Assembly (NCBI RefSeq): GCF_900116295.1
Contig: NZ_FPAF01000001.1
Span: forward strand, 124,001-188,000
DNA length: 64,000 bases
From: Bacillus sp. 103mf
Lineage (GTDB): Bacteria; Bacillota; Bacilli; Bacillales; Bacillaceae_G
Direction of reading: 5' to 3'
The position numbers and the translations under genes are program-made. Every line of letters starts with the position of its first letter. Within the stretch, counting starts at the first letter, position 1. Shown here one piece after another: positions 49,068-62,596 of the stretch. Under the pieces are notes generated by a model. It was not told the DNA's origin. It was given only the letters and a program-made list of their open reading frames with translations, and did no database searches.

Positions 49068-49315
49068 AAAAAACCTCCTTTGTTTTAATTAAATTTTACT
49101 GAATTTTCTGTTATTTTTAAAGGCATGAAAATTTTTCTCAACAATTGCTGTCATATGTGTTAACAAAAAGAGGGTTTTTATATTGTTCTTTGACTAAATA
49201 TCTCATTCCATTTACAATAAACTTCATAAAATGGATTTTATTTCATTTTCTAATTTATATGTACGTGACTTTTTATCCCTCATTAACAGGCAGTAAGACC
49301 CCCCTTAAGATTTAG

Positions 49316-49445
49316 GGAGAAGCGTTGTCCAGCTCTAGCGGCTAGAATCTCCGGTCGTTTCGCCCCCTCCGACGAGGCAAAAAGCGCTTCTTTGTCAGGG
49401 GCGCGGGCGTCCTGCGCTTCTGGGCGAGCCGCTTCCGCTTTTCTA
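49316..49445 (-). repeat. GC-rich dispersed repeat, copy 1
   Basis: Stands out from the AT-rich surroundings. Begins with GTTGTCCAGCTCTAGC and ends with GAGCCGCTTCCGCTTTTCT; the middle has TTTCGCCCCCTCCGACGAGG and AAAAAGCGC. The same skeleton occurs inverted at 50637-50837. The rest of the 49068-49667 gap contains no gene I can support. Confidence 0.8.
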
Positions 49446-49667
49446 AAGAAGATAGGTGAGGGACAACTGCTCGTAAAGCCCGATTAGTTCAATTAACCAT
49501 CAGTGGAGGATGGCGAACCCCCTACTGATGGAAGTTTCACTTTATATGATTTAGAAAGGTAGTGTATTTAAATGAAACCAGATAAAGTTCCCCGTTAAGC
49601 CCGTGGTCCTCCTTGATCATCTATATATTATCTCACTCAATATTTTTATAAAAAAGGAGAAATGTAT

Positions 49668-50432
49668 ATGATGGGTCCAGGAAAGGTTACAAGAGAAGAA
49701 AGAATAAAAATCGCTTATACGATAGCAAATCAAATATTAGAAAAATATGGTTCAGAGGTTAAAGCTATTGGTATATACGGTTCTTTAGCCAGAAAAGCAG
49801 ATGGTCCATTTTCAGATATCGAAATGAAATGTATTTTAAATTCTTTAGAAGATAGCTATAGCTATGAATGGACAGCAGGTGATTGGAAGGCAGAAGTAAA
49901 CTTTGATAGTGAAGAAGATATTGTAGAAGAAGCCACTACAATAGAAGAAGATTGGCCACTTACTCATGGACAATTCTTCACGATACTACCAATATATGAT
50001 CCTGAAGAATTTTTCAAAGAGTTAAGACAAAAAGCACGTTCTGTAGATCACACAATTTTTTAAAAAGCGATTTGTAAAACACTAGTTGAAGAAATGTACG
50101 AATACATTGGGAAATTAAGAAATATAAAAATTCAAGGACCTGAAACGTTCTTACCTACTTTAGCTATAAAAATAGCAACTGCAGGTGCGATGATTTTAGG
50201 ATTACACAACAAACGATATTTTACGACATCAGCTCAAGTATTACCTGAGGCTAGAGCTTTTACAGATAAGCCAGAAGGATTTGATGCACTTTGTGAAATG
50301 GTGATGTCAGGATATCTTTCCGAACCTAAACAAATTATGAATGTCTGTGAAAACTTTTGGAAGGGTTTATTAAGTTGGTCAGCTAAAAATGGTTATGTGA
50401 TAAAATGTTCAAATGATATACCTTTTATTTGA
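49668..50432 (+). pseudogene. Aminoglycoside 4'-nucleotidyltransferase-like gene with in-frame stop
   Basis: Very similar to the staphylococcal kanamycin nucleotidyltransferase along its whole length. First part: TREERIK, IGIYGSLARKADGPFSDIEMKC (the nucleotidyl-transfer motif with its Asp/Glu), KAEVNFDSEED, DWPLTHGQFF. TAA at 50061-50063 interrupts it after HTIF; the same frame continues KAICKTLVEEMYEYIGKLRN through TFLPTLAIKIATAGAM and VMSGYLSEP to 50432. One codon is lost where the homologue has His. Without readthrough only the N-terminal domain is made, and the C-terminal part that completes the dimeric active site is missing. ATG 49668 sits 8 bases after GGAG. Confidence 0.85.
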
Positions 50433-50461
50433 TAATTCATTAATTTTCCAACAAAAGCACT

Positions 50462-50865
50462 CTATATAAACACAAATTAAAAAATCGACCTAAAAACACT
50501 CTTTCTTTTTAGGTGAGCGAGAGCATCTGGCTATGCATAGAAACGATCAAGGCCTTTTTCTACCACATGCAAGGTTTAAAACAAAAGGAGAAAGCAAGTA
50601 GCGGTCATCCTGTATTCTGCATAGCAGCGACTTATAAAGAAAAGCGGAAGCGGCTCGCTCAGAACAAGAGGGGGATGGAGCTTCTGACATAGAGGCGCTT
50701 TTTACCTCGGCGGAAGACGCGAAACCACCGACTGTTTAGGCCCGTTGGCTAAGGTTCTTTCACACAGAAGGTGTTTTTTCCTTCTCGTGTGGAAGGTTCT
50801 TAGACATGAGGGCTTAGGAGGCAGAGCTAGACAAAGATGTCGAAAAATGAAAATGGATATATAGT
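50462..50865 (+). repeat. AT-flanked dispersed repeat, copy A, interrupted by another element
   Basis: Starts TATAAACACAAATTAAAAAA, then CTCTTTCTTTTTAGG, GAGAGCATCTGGCTATGCAT, AAAACAAAAGGAGAAAGCA and TGCATAGCAGCGACTTATA. It is then split by a GC-rich insert of about 201 bases (50637-50837) and resumes with TGTCGAAAAATGAAAATGGA. Other copies: 54121-54259, 54260-54415, 56815-57000 (inverted), 63131-63330 and 63331-63452. This is a B. cereus-group style short interspersed repeat; I do not assign a published name. Confidence 0.8.
50637..50837 (+). repeat. GC-rich dispersed repeat, copy 2, nested
   Basis: Inverted relative to the copy at 49316-49445: starts AAAGCGGAAGCGGCTCGC, holds AAAAAGCGC-type and CGGCGGAAGACGCGAAACC blocks, ends CAGAGCTAGACAAAGA. 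It carries an extra imperfect hairpin (about 50752-50801, AAGGTTCTTTCACACAGAAGG against CCTTCTCGTGTGGAAGGTT) absent in copy 1. It is inserted inside the repeat copy 50462-50865. Together the repeats fill the 50433-50879 gap. Confidence 0.8.
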
Positions 50866-50879
50866 CAATAAACAAAACC

Positions 50880-50932
50880 TAAGTGATAAACGCTCCTCGT
50901 GAATCAAATGGAGCGAGGAGTGTTTATCACTT
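50880..50932. terminator. Strong hairpin, likely terminator after DUF2164 gene
   Basis: Stem of about 19 pairs, AAGTGATAAACGCTCCTCG against CGAGGAGTGTTTATCACTT, with one mismatch. It lies just beyond the stop codon of the minus-strand gene; T-rich tracts on both sides make it possibly bidirectional. Confidence 0.75.
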
Positions 50933-50969
50933 GTCTTTAATATTACAAAGTACTGCTCTCCTATTTGTA

Positions 50970-51215
50970 CTATTTGATTGGTTTTTCTAGCACATATAAG
51001 TCTTCTTCTAAATTTGCAAGTTTATCTGCGACAAGTTTTCTAGCATCGCCTATTGCTTGATTATATATATGTGGTCCTAGTTCTTTTATCATTTCTTCAA
51101 TTAAGCGCTCCGCTTGAAAACGGCCGATCTCCCCTAGCTCTTCTTCTTTAAAAAATTCTTGAATATGTTCTACAAGTGTTTCTTTTTTCTCATTTGGTAA
51201 TTTCATAAAAGTCAT
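50970..51215 (-). CDS. DUF2164 family protein
   Basis: 81 residues, acidic and helical, matching the DUF2164 pattern I know: LVEHIQEFFKEEELGEIGRFQAERLIEEMIKE near the start and GPHIYNQAIGDARKLV in the second half. No function is established for the family. It starts one base after the stop codon of the amidase gene, with AAAGGAG upstream inside that gene's end, so it is the last member of a PP2C-amidase-DUF2164 operon, which closes at the hairpin 50880-50932. Confidence 0.85.
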   Translation of the reverse strand: MTFMKLPNEKKETLVEHIQEFFKEEELGEIGRFQAERLIEEMIKELGPHIYNQAIGDARKLVADKLANLEEDLYVLEKPIK

Positions 51216-51216
51216 A

Positions 51217-51690
51217 TTATACAGCTCCTTTTTCGTTATTTGATAGAATATGGCGTAGTTTTCCCATTGAAAAACGCGTTCCTGGACACGTTTTTGTTAC
51301 CCCATCTAATTCACGATGACCGAGAACTTGCTCACTATCTAAAGAAAATTGATACATGAACTGTTTACATAGCCAATGCAAAGAAATCATTTGTACTGTT
51401 ATTGGATCATATACATCAAAATTACCAGATATACAAATCCCAATACTACTCGTATTATAACCTTTCGCATGAGCTCCTATATGCAGTCCTCTTCCTTCGT
51501 AAATGGTGCCATCTTCCTCAATAAAATAATTATATCCTATCCCGCTCCATCCTCGATTATTTTGATGAAATTCATGTGTCTTATATACGTCCCAGCCATC
51601 TTCCGCTGTGTGATGAATAATAATATGTGTAACAGCTTGTAATGGCTGCAACGGATCACGAAAAGATAAATGCGCTTTCTGAATGTGCAT
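51217..51690 (-). CDS. N-acetylmuramoyl-L-alanine amidase, PGRP/Amidase_2 type
   Basis: Zinc amidase of 157 residues that cuts the bond between MurNAc and the stem peptide. Seen: IIHHTAEDGW with the first zinc His, GWSGIGYNYFI, GAHAKGYNTSSIGI with the catalytic region, and GHRELDGVTKTCPGTRF with the second His and the Cys zinc ligand. No signal peptide or cell-wall binding domain, so it acts inside the cell (recycling) or needs a holin-like exit as in phage endolysins. It sits 11 bases after the PP2C-like gene and directly before the DUF2164 gene. Confidence 0.93.
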   Translation of the reverse strand: MHIQKAHLSFRDPLQPLQAVTHIIIHHTAEDGWDVYKTHEFHQNNRGWSGIGYNYFIEEDGTIYEGRGLHIGAHAKGYNTSSIGICISGNFDVYDPITVQMISLHWLCKQFMYQFSLDSEQVLGHRELDGVTKTCPGTRFSMGKLRHILSNNEKGAV

Positions 51691-51701
51691 AGTCTCACCC
51701 T

Positions 51702-52505
51702 TTATAAATGAATGATAATTGCGGTTTTATCATCTGGATGGATAAGCTGTTTCGCTTCTAATTCTTCTATTATTTTTAAGTATTTCTTAATACCATGTTC
51801 CCACACAAATTGTGCACTTATTTCTAGCGGCCACTCGAGATGAAACAAACCATCTGAACAAATAAATAGATTTGCAATTTCTTGTCGTAACAGTTCTCCT
51901 TGCTGAATAAGAGAAATTGCTTCATTCATCCCATTTGCAACAGAATATCCGTTTAGAGTATTTGCCATGTAACGATTGTATCGTAATTGCTCTTTTTTAT
52001 CAGTAAATATTGCTTCATTTGGAACAGAAAGCCCCTTTTTACGATCTTCCTCGCGTTGTTGCTTTGCCCGTTTACTAATGCCTTTCACTGTATCTTCCGT
52101 AAGCACTTTAACTGACCCGTCAACAAATTTAGCAACAATCATACAATCTCCAAGCTGCGCATATTCTATTGTTTTATCTGTGATATGAATAGCAGCAATG
52201 CAAGTACACCAAAGTTGATCCTTTTTTGCCATATCAATATGATATAATTGCATTTTTTCTTGCAGTAACTGATTTGCTATAGCAACTTCAGTTTGTAATG
52301 AATATACATTCGAAATCGATTCAAAGTGTTGTCGAAACAAATGAGAGGCTAAGTATGCTCCGTTATGCCCATTCTCATCTTGAAACTCAATAAGCGGCGT
52401 TGCCCCATCGCAAACACCATATAATTTTAAAGCTTCATTACAAATTAGTGCATCTTCGCATTCTTGTTTTAATGGACTTGTTTGTTGAAAAAGCTGGACC
52501 TTCAT
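51702..52505 (-). CDS. PP2C-family protein phosphatase-like
   Basis: 267 residues. The family signs are CDGATPL near residue 33 (usual GVxDGxGG, metal-binding Asp kept), YAQLGDCMIV (the GDS region), LFICSDGLFH (SDG metal site) and the closing HPDDKTAIIIHL, which holds the DN/DD type final metal Asp. These point to a metal-dependent Ser/Thr phosphatase of a divergent, stand-alone kind. Partner kinase unknown; none nearby on this strand. It starts ATG behind GGGGGAGAGGG and heads an operon with an amidase and DUF2164, which suggests a cell-wall related signal, but that is inference. Confidence 0.83.
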   Translation of the reverse strand: MKVQLFQQTSPLKQECEDALICNEALKLYGVCDGATPLIEFQDENGHNGAYLASHLFRQHFESISNVYSLQTEVAIANQLLQEKMQLYHIDMAKKDQLWCTCIAAIHITDKTIEYAQLGDCMIVAKFVDGSVKVLTEDTVKGISKRAKQQREEDRKKGLSVPNEAIFTDKKEQLRYNRYMANTLNGYSVANGMNEAISLIQQGELLRQEIANLFICSDGLFHLEWPLEISAQFVWEHGIKKYLKIIEELEAKQLIHPDDKTAIIIHL

Positions 52506-52659
52506 ATCCCTCTCCCCCTAGAATAAATCGCTTCCAATTTTCGAACTAATCTAATTTCCCGAAATAAACTGTTTTCCCTCAAATCTTACAATCTCATATA
52601 TAATTTTGAATTATTGTCAGTTTGTATATATAGCATCTTTAGTGAAGGACGGGAAAGGT

Positions 52660-53469
52660 ATGTATCGATTACTTGGAGTGATTTTAGGATCTTTAGTTGT
52701 GGCACTATCTTTTAATCTTTTCCTTATTCCCCACAAGATTTTAAGCAGTGGGATTAGTGGAATCGCAATGATCATTGGAATCTTAACTCCCTTTAATACC
52801 GGATTAGTAAACTTTTTACTAAACTTACCTATTCTTATTTTAGGGTATATTGGACTTGGAAAACGATTTATTGGTTATACAATCATATCCGTTATTACAC
52901 TTTCAGCGGCATTATATGTGATTCCTGTACATGCAGTGGCAACAGATGCACTACTTTCTTCTTTATTTGGTGGTGTAATTGCCGGGGCAGGTATTGGCCT
53001 TGTTTTCAACTGCTACGGTTCAACAGGTGGTTTTGATGTTATTGGTATGTTACTTTCACGTAAAAAAGATATTCAACTTGGCGGATTCTTAATCGCACTT
53101 AATGCTATTGTAATCGTTATTTCTGGATTTTTCTTCGATTGGGATACTGCCTTAAACAGCTTATTATCTATTTTCGTTACAGGGAAAGTAATTGATGCAA
53201 TCCACACAAAACATCGAAAAGTAACTCTAATGATTGTAACAAGTCAAGCAGAAGAAATGAAAGAAAAGCTCCTTTCAAGTCTTGTACGGGGCATTACATT
53301 ACTCGATGGAGAAGGCGCATACTCAAATGAGAAGAAACGTGTACTAATGACTGTTATTTCTAGGGAAGAACTAGCAGGAATGAAAACTATGATTTCTGAA
53401 ATTGATCCGCAAGCATTCGTGAATATTACAGAAACTGTGGAAGTATTGGGATTATTTAGAAGAGGATAA
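52660..53469 (+). CDS. YitT family membrane protein (DUF161/DUF2179)
   Basis: 269 residues from the ATG at 52660, which follows GAAGGA and GGGAAAGG; an upstream ATG at 52606 adds 18 residues before the first helix and has no ribosome site. Five or six membrane segments fill residues 1-190 (LLGVILGSLVVALSFNLFLI, SGISGIAMIIGIL and others) with the family motif NCYGSTGGFDVIGMLL. A soluble DUF2179 domain of about 80 residues closes the protein (VTLMIVTSQAEEMKEKLL, GITLLDGEGAYS). Family function is not firmly known; transport is suspected. Confidence 0.92.
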   Translation: MYRLLGVILGSLVVALSFNLFLIPHKILSSGISGIAMIIGILTPFNTGLVNFLLNLPILILGYIGLGKRFIGYTIISVITLSAALYVIPVHAVATDALLSSLFGGVIAGAGIGLVFNCYGSTGGFDVIGMLLSRKKDIQLGGFLIALNAIVIVISGFFFDWDTALNSLLSIFVTGKVIDAIHTKHRKVTLMIVTSQAEEMKEKLLSSLVRGITLLDGEGAYSNEKKRVLMTVISREELAGMKTMISEIDPQAFVNITETVEVLGLFRRG

Positions 53470-53508
53470 AAAAACGAGGTGGCACTGTATCCACCTCGTT
53501 TTTTTATC
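53468..53508. terminator. Bidirectional terminator between YitT and VOC genes
   Basis: AAAAAACGAGGTGG paired with CCACCTCGTTTTTT around an eight-base loop. Convergent genes end on either side, and A/T runs flank both arms. Confidence 0.9.
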
Positions 53509-53878
53509 TATTTTTCCGTTCCATAAATTCAATTCGATTCCCAAATGGATCTAATACATAAAACCTTGTAACATCAGGACGTGCTGTATCGACTATAACA
53601 GCGACTCCTTTTTGTGTTAATTTTTCTTGAAAATATTCAATATGTTGAACATAAAACGCCGGATGAGCTTTTTTTGCAGGAGAAAATTTCTGCTCTACTC
53701 CAATGTGTAATTCTTGACTCCCACAGAGAAACCAACAACCTCCCCGCTTCCTTAGTTCTGCAGGCTTTGGAATTTCTTCTAATCCGAGTATATTTCCATA
53801 AAACGCACGCGCTTTTTCTTCACACCCCTCTGGTGCTGCTAATTGTACATGATCAATCCCTTGAATCTTAAACGTCAT
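53504..53878 (-). CDS. VOC superfamily protein (glyoxalase/bleomycin-resistance fold)
   Basis: 124 residues in the usual beta-alpha-beta-beta-beta pairs: IDHVQLAAPEG with first metal-type His, KARAFYGNILGLEEIPKP, ELHIGVEQ, then HPAFYVQHIEYFQEKL and RFYVLDPFGNRIEFMER with the terminal Glu. These are the positions of metal ligands in glyoxalase-like enzymes. The reaction is unknown; members include dioxygenases, glyoxalases and antibiotic-binding proteins. Single gene, ATG with GGGAGGAG upstream, sharing the terminator 53468-53508. Confidence 0.9.
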   Translation of the reverse strand: MTFKIQGIDHVQLAAPEGCEEKARAFYGNILGLEEIPKPAELRKRGGCWFLCGSQELHIGVEQKFSPAKKAHPAFYVQHIEYFQEKLTQKGVAVIVDTARPDVTRFYVLDPFGNRIEFMERKNR

Positions 53879-54120
53879 AACAATCTCCTCCCCTTTACTA
53901 TCCTTATTATACCAAAGATTGTTTTAACAATAACTTTCATACTTATTATGAAGATGTATAAGCAAAACGAAAGAACCTCTCATTTTTTCAATCGCGAAAT
54001 AAAACTTACAATTCAAAAATATTAAATGAGAAATTGACTATTTATCCTTATCACGTCTATACTCTTAAAGGATATAACATTAGCAGCGTTATATCTCTAA
54101 AATAAAATATAAACACAAGT

Positions 54121-54259
54121 TATATAAATACAAATTAAAAAATTGACATAAAATCCTCTTTCTTTTTAGGCGGGCGAGAGCATCTGGCCATGTCTAGAAG
54201 CGGTCATGTTGGATTTTGCATAGCACCGATTTATATGTCGAAAAATTAATATATATAAG
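54121..54259 (+). repeat. Dispersed repeat, copy B, internally deleted
   Basis: Same family as 50462-50865: TATATAAATACAAATTAAAA, CTCTTTCTTTTTAGGCGGGC, GAGCATCTGGCCATG. It jumps from the first GCGGTCA-like site to the sequence following the second, losing about 60 bases, then ends TTATATGTCGAAAAATTAA. It shares the 53879-54463 gap with copy C; the part before it (53879-54120) holds nothing I can name. Confidence 0.78.
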
Positions 54260-54415
54260 TAGAGAGAACGAGGGAATCTGGCTGCGCATAGAAACGATCA
54301 GTATCCTTTCCTGCTACATGCAAAGCTTAAAACAAAAGGAGAAAGCACGTGCAGGTCATGTCTTGCTCTGCCTTGCAGCCACTTATATGCAGGAAAATTA
54401 AAATGAATTTATATA
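54260..54415 (+). repeat. Dispersed repeat, copy C, 5'-truncated
   Basis: Tandem to copy B. Starts within AGAGAACGAGGGAATCTGGC, runs through CCTTTCCTGCTACATGCAAA and AAAACAAAAGGAGAAAGCA and ends at CTTATATGCAGGAAAATTAA. It ends about 35 bases before the ribosome site of the histidine kinase gene, so it lies in that gene's promoter region. Confidence 0.78.
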
Positions 54416-54463
54416 GTATAGTCATTTATTTAAAATTATTATATATATGCGGAGGAATCATTG

Positions 54464-56023
54464 ATGCAAAGGAAAAGATTTACGTCTGTTAAAAAAAGCA
54501 TATATCTAAAAAGACGCGCTACTATTACAAAAAATAGAATGAAAGAAACAAGAAACACAAAACAGAGTAAAGAAAATTTTATATTAACAAAACAACAATT
54601 AGATTCACTTCTTAAAGACACAATAGATGCTATTGTTGTTCTTGATTTAGAGCTTCGTGTGATGAAAGTAAACAAAGCTTTTGAAATTCTTTTCGGCTGG
54701 ACTGAACAAGAAATACTTGGAGAAATCATACCTACTATTCCGGATTTCTCAAAAGATAAATACAACAAACTATATCAAGATCTAGCACATAATAAACTGT
54801 TTACGTCGAAAGAAACAATTAGACAACAAAAAAATGGGAATTTAATACACGTCACTAATTTTATCTCCCCTATTGTAAACACATATGGAGAAGTAGTAGC
54901 GTTTGTAAGTAGCTTAAGAGATATTACAGAAAAAAAGAAAATGGAACTTGCATTAAAAGAAAGTGAAAAACGCTTACGGACTCTTATAAATGCAATGCCA
55001 GCATTTATTCTTTTGAAAGATGAAGAAGGAAGATGGCTTGAGGCTAACGATTATGCAATTTCTAGTTTAAAATTTGAAAATGTACCGTATCGTGGTAAAA
55101 AAGATAGTGAGCTCATCCAATATAATGAATCCTATCGTAACTCTTTCTTATACTGTGAAAAATCCGATCAATATGCATGGCAGAAACAAGAGAGCATGTG
55201 TCGTGAAGAAATTATTATTCATGCTGACTCCACTCCTATCATTCTTAACATTATAAAAGTTCCTCTTTTTCATCCTGATGGATCGCGAAAAGGGATTGTC
55301 ATTATGGGACAAGATATTACAAATTTAAAGAAAACCGAAGAATTATTAAAAAAATCCGAAAAGCTCGCAGTTGTTGGACAGCTAACTGCTGGTATTGCCC
55401 ATGAAATACGAAACCCCTTAACCTCTTTAAAAGGTTTTTTAAAATTGCTAGAACCTGATATAAACGAAAACAACAAATGGTATGTTGATATTATGCTAAG
55501 CGAAATTGCTCAAATGGAATCTATTACAAATCAATTTATGGCAATGTCTAAACCACAAGCTATATCCATACAACCTTATCAAATTCAAACATTAATCGAG
55601 GAAGTGGTAACATTTATTTCACCAACAGCAATGATGCATAATACACATATTACCATGAATCACACGTCTTCTTTACCAGCAATTCAATGTGATGGAAATC
55701 AGCTCAAGCAAGTATTTATTAACATATTAAAAAACGCAATGGAAGCAATGCCTCACGGAGGGACTATTTCTATTCAAACAATTACTATAGAAAATCATTC
55801 TATAGTAATTAGCATTACAGATGAAGGTTGTGGAATTTCACAAGATCGCATTTCACGCTTAGGTGAACCTTTCTATAGTTTGAAGGAAAAAGGAACTGGA
55901 TTAGGTTTAATGATGTGCTATAAAATCATTGAAGAGCATAATGGGAAATTACAAATTACAAGTGAAGTAAATAAAGGGACAACTGTAGATATTCGGTTAC
56001 CTATATTCCGAAAAACGACATAA
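54464..56023 (+). CDS. PAS-domain sensor histidine kinase (sporulation-kinase like)
   Basis: 519 residues from ATG 54464, eight bases after GGAGG (a TTG at 54461 is too close). No membrane segment, so cytoplasmic. PAS 1 at about 40-150 (LDLELRVMKVNKAFEILFGW), PAS 2 at about 165-285 (MPAFILLKDEEGRWLEANDYA), HisKA with GIAHEIRNPLTSL and phospho-acceptor His about residue 313, then HATPase with KNAMEAMPHGG, DEGCGIS and GTGLGLMMCY. This layout is that of Bacillus KinA/KinE-type kinases feeding the Spo0A phosphorelay; the orphan position without a response regulator agrees. The exact Kin name is not assigned. Confidence 0.92.
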   Translation: MQRKRFTSVKKSIYLKRRATITKNRMKETRNTKQSKENFILTKQQLDSLLKDTIDAIVVLDLELRVMKVNKAFEILFGWTEQEILGEIIPTIPDFSKDKYNKLYQDLAHNKLFTSKETIRQQKNGNLIHVTNFISPIVNTYGEVVAFVSSLRDITEKKKMELALKESEKRLRTLINAMPAFILLKDEEGRWLEANDYAISSLKFENVPYRGKKDSELIQYNESYRNSFLYCEKSDQYAWQKQESMCREEIIIHADSTPIILNIIKVPLFHPDGSRKGIVIMGQDITNLKKTEELLKKSEKLAVVGQLTAGIAHEIRNPLTSLKGFLKLLEPDINENNKWYVDIMLSEIAQMESITNQFMAMSKPQAISIQPYQIQTLIEEVVTFISPTAMMHNTHITMNHTSSLPAIQCDGNQLKQVFINILKNAMEAMPHGGTISIQTITIENHSIVISITDEGCGISQDRISRLGEPFYSLKEKGTGLGLMMCYKIIEEHNGKLQITSEVNKGTTVDIRLPIFRKTT

Positions 56024-56024
56024 A

Positions 56025-56073
56025 AAAGAAAGGCAAACAGAAAATTCACTTTCCTGTTTGCTCTTCTTTTTTA
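56025..56073 (+). terminator. Rho-independent terminator after histidine kinase
   Basis: Stem GCAAACAG/CTGTTTGC with outer AAGAA/TTCTT pairing, ending in a TTTTTT run. Confidence 0.8.
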
Positions 56074-56150
56074 TAAACAACCCTCCACTAACTTTCTATA
56101 ATTGGAATTTGCTCTAATAAGATGATACATATTTCATATTCTACTCATGG

Positions 56151-56717
56151 CTAACGCATTCTTACAAAAGCACAAACTCGGTTGTAGCTATGCATAACAC
56201 ATGAAACAAAACAATTCCATAACCAGCGAATAACGTACACCACAATACTAGTTATACTTCCAATTAATGCGCTTCCTATAATATCAGATGGATAATGCTG
56301 CCCGCTCCAAATGCGGGAGAATCCTGTTAAAAACGCTAATAACCACATAAACCATCCTAACAAACGATTATAAAACAAAATAGAAGTTGCCACGGCAAAC
56401 GAGAGCATCGTATGTTTGCTTGGAAATGAAGAATTCATTCCTGATGGAATTGGAGGTAATATATGCACATTATGATTTACAAAAGGGCGAGGTCTAAAAT
56501 AAAATTGTTTTATAAAAAAATGAATAAGTAACGTTATACATGCAGAAATTGTGGCCTGTATCGTAATTTTTTTATAAAAACCACTACGAAACCACATTAA
56601 GATTAATAAAAGAACATATACATAACGCGCTTTTCGAGAAATCATTATCATAATGGCATCTACAGATGGATAACGGCCAACCAATCGGTTAATAGCTCTA
56701 AATATTTTGTAGTCCAT
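56151..56717 (-). CDS. PAP2 phosphatase, BcrC-like undecaprenyl-pyrophosphate phosphatase
   Basis: 188 residues with five or six membrane helices and the three phosphatase motifs in order: KQFYFRPRPF, FPSKHTM and SRIWSGQHYPSDI. BcrC-type enzymes recycle undecaprenyl pyrophosphate at the outer membrane face and give bacitracin tolerance; the size and the opening DYKIFRAINRLVGRYPSVDAI match that group. A lipid phosphatase of other specificity remains possible. Single gene, ATG preceded by GGAG. Confidence 0.9.
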   Translation of the reverse strand: MDYKIFRAINRLVGRYPSVDAIMIMISRKARYVYVLLLILMWFRSGFYKKITIQATISACITLLIHFFIKQFYFRPRPFVNHNVHILPPIPSGMNSSFPSKHTMLSFAVATSILFYNRLLGWFMWLLAFLTGFSRIWSGQHYPSDIIGSALIGSITSIVVYVIRWLWNCFVSCVMHSYNRVCAFVRMR

Positions 56718-56814
56718 AAGAGTATCTCCTTCAATTTCACTTCAAATATAATTCTTATTATTTCCATATAAAAAAGAACTATGTGTTAGGCTCCAAAGAA
56801 AAAAATGGCGTAAC

Positions 56815-57000
56815 TATATAAATTCATTTTAATTTTTCAACATATAAATCGCCGCTATGCAGAATACAACATGATCTGTATTTGTTTGCTCCCTTTGTTT
56901 TAAACCTCGCATGTGGCAGAAAAAGGCCCTGACCGCTCCTATGCACGGCCATATACTCTGGTCTCCTCCCTAAAAAGAAAGGTTTTTTTAACTTGTATAT
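56815..57000 (-). repeat. Dispersed repeat, copy D (inverted)
   Basis: On the minus strand it shows the family order: CCTTTCTTTTTAGGGAGGAG, TGGCCGTGCATAGGAGCGG, GGGCCTTTTTCTGCCACATG, TTTAAAACAAAGGGAGCAAA, TGCATAGCGGCGATTTATAT. It occupies most of the 56718-57062 gap. Confidence 0.8.
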
Positions 57001-57006
57001 AGAACG

Positions 57007-57060
57007 AAAAAGAGCTAACTCGTTATTCCGTTAAAACGAAATTTCGAATTGGCTCTTTTT
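57007..57060 (-). terminator. Terminator of the hut operon
   Basis: AAAAAGAGC at the left arm pairs with GCTCTTTTT at the right, with inner CGAA-containing pairs. On the minus strand it directly follows hutG and ends in a T run. Confidence 0.75.
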
Positions 57061-57062
57061 TC

Positions 57063-62489
<5,427 letters not shown>

Positions 62490-62512
62490 GATTTTCCTCC
62501 TTTAAACAGCAC

Positions 62513-62570
62513 AAGGGGACCTTACCTTTTTAAGACAGACTAATGTCCTAAAAAGTTGTAAGGCCCCCTT
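62513..62570 (-). promoter_or_regulatory. Attenuator hairpin between hutP and hutH
   Basis: On the minus strand AAGGGGGCCTTAC pairs with GTAAGGTCCCCTT, and inside it CTTTTTAGGAC pairs with GTCTTAAAAAG, a long two-part hairpin. UAG triplets (TTAGG, TTAGTC) lie within, as do those bound by HutP. In B. subtilis HutP with L-histidine and Mg2+ binds such triplets to open a terminator at this spot. The tail after the stem is only moderately T-rich. Regulation here is inferred by analogy. Confidence 0.75.
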
Positions 62571-62596
62571 TTAACTAATTAACTATGGGCAGTTTT

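Noticed and set aside
54439-54768. Minus-strand 109-residue open frame
   Set aside because: Lies opposite the PAS region of the histidine kinase, which has clear domains and a strong ribosome site.
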